Assembly: GCA_023374045.1 (NCBI GenBank)
Contig: CM041778.1
Coordinates: 368,998,831 to 369,062,830 of the forward strand
Direction of reading: 5' to 3'
DNA length: 64,000 bases
DNA from: Limonium bicolor
Lineage: Eukaryota > Streptophyta > Magnoliopsida > Caryophyllales > Plumbaginaceae
Shown: positions 59,845 through 64,000 of the stretch, in pieces
How the letters are laid out: the number at the start of each line of letters is the position of its first letter
Numbering within the stretch: position 1 is the stretch's first letter
Program-made: the position numbers and the translations under genes
Notes under the pieces: model-generated
What the model saw: only the letters and a program-made list of their open reading frames with translations
Database searches by the model: none
Told to the model about the DNA's origin: nothing

Positions 59845-62800
59845 CCTTTACATACCGTTCACCCTGATCGTATTACGGTGGAGTATGAATCAGCAAGATC
59901 CTACGCTCCGTGTAGTCCACTAGCTCGTCAAGTGTCTTGCCAGAAGTATACTCTAAATGGTAATAAAACTATAAGTCAGTCTCCATGACTAACTACATCC
60001 GGTATTTCCGAATAATAAGTAACCCCAACAGTTCACCCCTGTTTTCTACAGTCGTTTGTTTACGGGTTTCTCTAAAACAGTCAGTTTTGTTACTTAAAAC
60101 GCGTACGTCAAAACATTCCAGCTGTTAAGTTTGATTCCTTATATTTCTTTTAATCTTATCCACCATCTAGTTTAGGTACATAACCTATAGTTGCATGTAT
60201 GCATGCATTATTACATTATATTGCATTATTTTCCACCATTCATTATAATACATTGTATTATATAATCTATTATCTTAGCAAATTGTATTTGCATTCAAAA
60301 ACTCATAACATATAGTTTGTAACTATTTTTTTTTAAATAACCACCACCATTATAATATATGGTTTCCAACCATAATATATACCCATCCTTATATACATTA
60401 TTCTTGTGTATGTATATATTTACCACGTAGGTAATTCCCATGAGTTTAATAAACTCTTATATTTTATGTAACATTTTATCATCTTTTATTAGATGATTAT
60501 TCCCATTAGTTGTACTATATTATACAACTTATATTAAGATCATTATCCTAACATGAGTAACATTTTATGTTGTATAATTACAACTCCTAAGGTTTATTCC
60601 TTAAATACCTTAGTTTATAAATCCTATTTATTCATAGTTTGTCACATTATTTAATGTGAGTATCCTTCCTTATCTTAATCCCATTAAACCACCTTAATAC
60701 CATATAATTGTTATAACATTTATAACATTATGGACCTTAGTCTAAAATTCTTTTTCCAACTCTCATTAATTCGGTACAGCCCTTGAATTTATTTAATCTT
60801 TATTGACCACATAACATTATGTAATGTTATACCATATACTAATACCATTTGATATGATATTCTTATTTTCTTTAATTTGTAACCTATCGTTTTTATACAA
60901 AACTATTTATTATTGCCGCATGGGCACCATATAAAAACATATTCTTTTTCATATACCATAGGTTCCTTTATTTACAAAATCAACATTATTTATACCATGT
61001 TATATATACCTTTTAATATAACATTTCTAACTTATAAAAAAAAATGTATAACCAATGGTTATTTTATTTAATAACCGAATAAACCTCAATATATATATTA
61101 TATTGCCATTTGGCCCTTTTTATAACATATAGTCTAATAATCCATTAAAACCATATATTATACATATATCTTAATAAATGCTCGTATATAATTCTAAAAA
61201 TCACCAAACTTCTCCAAAGGGTTATTATTACCTTATTAACCCATCTACTTTCGGTATTCACATTTCCACCACCTATAGTTCTCCAAAGTGTCATAATGAC
61301 ATAATAACTATATATTGTACCTATATAGTTCATTTTAATTCCAAAAATAACCCAATAAATTCCTAAACATTCCTAATAGCCCATGGGTGTTTAAAATACC
61401 ATTGTACACCCTTTATTTTCGGTAATAACATATTTACCACATATGTTATAAAAATATTACCATAAGATACATATCTTTATTATGAAACCTTAAATAAGTT
61501 ATTTAACTTATCTAATTTGGTCAAAACCTACCATATGGTCAAGGTTGACCTCCTTAATATTTCCTTGACCACTAATTCCTAATAACTACAGTTTGCACCC
61601 AAACTTTCTAGAAATCACCATTTAACCCCATAACTTTATATAGTCTTATAAACTTTATTTTAAATCCTTTTTAACTCTAATTTTCGGCCTTATTATTTTA
61701 GAGCCCCTAAATTTAATTTAATTACATCTTAGACCCCATTTCTTTTCGGTAATAATTATATATCACCTAACTTAAATAAAAGCTTGTAAATGCATAAATA
61801 AAATGGCCTAAAGTACATGGCCTTATTACAACATTTGCTCACAAAATAAATTACACATAAATGTCCCAAAAATACATATAGATCTCGGCCTCACCATAGA
61901 TTTTTCATTTAATTACCAAACTTCCACATAATGTCTTAAATTTGACAATTATGTTTGTTTAATTAGTTATAAAATTTATTAAACCATTCCTTAATCATTT
62001 TAAGGTCAAACAAGACCTTATTACACCTCTTCACTCACGACAATTAATTAGAAATAGCTTAAACTTGTATTAATGTATCAAGTTAAGGTTTTAAGTAATT
62101 TATACCTTGATTTAGCTTAGATAGAACCTTGTTTGGTTCGGCCACCTTAAGGAGAAATTCTCCACAGCTTGATTTACTTGTCTTCATGTAGAAAACAAGA
62201 CATGATTAAACTCCACACATGAGCTAACCATGAGAAGTAATTTAAGTCATGAAAATCATGAATTTTTACCTTAGATCTTCAAGCTTGTTGTAGATCTACC
62301 TCGGCCCTATTTTTCCAGAAAGAAAGAGTATCAAAACACTCCTAAAAACAAGGCACAAAACCGTGGGTAGCTAGCTTGGAAGATAGCTTAGATTTACCTT
62401 GTTTAAGATGCCAAAAATGGTGTTTTTGGCTTGGATCTAGCTACTCCTTGTAGATCTTGGTATACCAACTGAATCCACGTGACAAGGAGAAGCAAATAAG
62501 GCTAGGGAAGCAAGGTTTTTAACAGAAATTCACAAGGAAGAAGTGATATGTGCTTAGAGCACATTTTTACCTTAAATGGTCAAGACTTGCACTTTCCTCC
62601 TTAGATCTTGTTATGACCGAGAATGAACCTTCCTTTAACCTCCAAACACTCTACATAAATGTATAGAAATGGTTGGAGTCTAGATCAATGGAAAAAGGAA
62701 AGTAAGATGAAGAAAATGGGCATTTTTATGCCTTAGGAGCTTACCTAGAGCTTGAGCTCTCATCAATGGAGCTTGGAACACTTACTTTCGGTCAAGGAGA

Positions 62801-63971
62801 ACCCAAAGAGAGGGTTTGGCAAGGAGTCCCACGGTTGGAATGGGACTAATGAGAAAGAATGACCTAATTTGGCTTAAAACACATTTTTTGCATTTTTTAT
62901 GATTTTAGTGACTTGATGACTCACCAAGGCTTGGTTGGTGTTGAAGAATCGTTGGAGACAAAGACAAGGGGCAGCCGGCCTAGATTGAGAAAGGTGGGGA
63001 ATTATAGATTCCAATTTGATTGAATAATGGGGTAATAATGTGACTTTAAGCAATTAACTAAGGAAATGAGTCATCATGTTTTGTCTTGTATTGCTTGGAG
63101 CCTTGGAATCAACCGTGTAATAAGGAGGGAGGAGGCTCCTCAAACGGCTGCACTCACATGGGGTAAGCAAGTGGTAAGCTCACTTTATGTTTAAATAAGT
63201 TAAAGTTTACTTTTCCTTATTTTATGTAAAAGTAAGGTGTATATTTAATTGTCACATGGGACTTGTCTCTTGGTCTGTTAGGAGACTCACTCCACCGATT
63301 TTATGTAGTCCAATTCGTGGTCAATGGTCAACATTGACCAACTTAGTCAATGTTGACCCAAACGGGCCCCACTTTAGGGTGTTATTAATATTTTAATATT
63401 AAATTTGTAAAAATTTGTAAATTCTTGGAATTAAATTCCTAATATGATATATAATGATATTTATCATATTAAAGGTATTTATAACCTTTTAGCCCATTTA
63501 AAATCAATTTAGAAGGCAATTACACAAAAATGTGCTTTAAGGAGTTTTAGTGCACATTTTGTGTCTCAAGGAGTTTCTGAGCTTGGTTTTTTGACAACGG
63601 TTTTGTTGTGTTCCTTACATGATATTTGATCATGGTATCCAATTTTATATCATTTAGAGGTCATTAGACCTTTAAGGTTTCTTAGAGCACATTTTTGCCC
63701 TTTTGACCTTGAAGCATGAAAGTGCTTGTTCTTTGTGTTGGAGTGTTGTCCAAAGATTGTAATATGTTTAGTAATGTGTTAATAAGCTTAGGACAAATTT
63801 TTAGGTCCTAAGAAGTTCATTTGGGTATTTATTTACCCTAAACAGTCAAAGGGTGCAACATCTTGTTTTGTGTTGACCACTGTTGTTCCCAGTTGACTTT
63901 TAAGTCATGTTTAGGCCTTAATTAATGTGATTTGATATTTAATCCATGTTTTATTAATTTGGGGTATTTCA
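59845..63971 (-). mobile_element. Element E, 3' LTR, proximal part
   Basis: Continuation of 42383-43886 after the insertion of F. It ends GGGGTATTTCA on the plus strand, so it starts TGAAATACCCC on its own strand. The joined LTR is about 5.63 kb. The sequence is AT-rich with only short frames and no recognised motif. A PPT lies just outside, so this is the 3' LTR and the coding interior should begin beyond position 64000. Confidence 0.8.
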
Positions 63972-63988
63972 ATCTACCCCCCTTTAAA
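63972..63988 (-). promoter_or_regulatory. Polypurine tract of E
   Basis: The minus strand reads TTTTTAAAGGGGGGTAGAT directly before the LTR start. The next bases (GACTTCGTCC on the plus strand) resemble the same position in D (AACTTTGTCC), so E belongs to the same lineage. Confidence 0.75.
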
Positions 63989-64000
63989 AAGACTTCGTCC

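Overview
The window looks like plant nuclear heterochromatin from a large-genome flowering plant. I found no host protein gene. Nearly every base can be assigned to LTR retrotransposons inserted into one another. Boundaries were read from paired LTRs, TG...CA ends, tRNA-primer sites (PBS), polypurine tracts (PPT) and, for one element, a target-site duplication. I name the elements A to G.

Layout. A (1-16607, minus strand) is a very large Ogre/Tat-like element: a partial 3' LTR (1-3223), a 7.45 kb non-coding interior (3224-10676) with a ~180 bp tandem array, a tRNA-Arg-type PBS, and a 5.93 kb 5' LTR (10677-16607) carrying two tRNA-like Pol III promoter units. A sits in LTR B (16608-18065, minus). 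After an AT-rich spacer (18066-19251) comes C (plus): 5' LTR 19252-23725, PBS, then an interior (23726-23830 and 38501-42382) split by element D. D (23831-38500, minus) is a complete Ty3/gypsy chromovirus. E (minus) is represented by its 3' LTR only, split into 42383-43886 and 59845-63971, and its interior runs off the right edge. F (43887-59839, plus) is a complete chromovirus inserted in E with a 5 bp duplication AAACC. G (55261-56978) is a solo LTR inside the 3' LTR of F. The nesting order is C, then E, then F, then G, with D separately inside C and A inside B.

The outstanding content is in D and F. Both carry gag, protease, reverse transcriptase, RNase H, integrase and a chromodomain-like tail (Tekay/Del-like). 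Between Gag and protease both also carry an AlkB-family 2-oxoglutarate/Fe(II) dioxygenase. The AlkB reading frame sits in what looks like an alternative terminal exon. In F the gag donor, the AlkB acceptor and the pol acceptor are all phase 1, so one donor could give Gag-AlkB or, by skipping, Gag-Pol. Both elements also show two matching putative introns inside gag. The AlkB frame is intact in D and has one nonsense codon in F. Both pol genes carry disabling mutations at different places.

Other recurrent themes are arrays of hairpin-forming palindromes inside the LTRs of C, D, F and G, a conserved hairpin near the 3' end of the chromovirus LTRs, and two PPT-like tracts per chromovirus.
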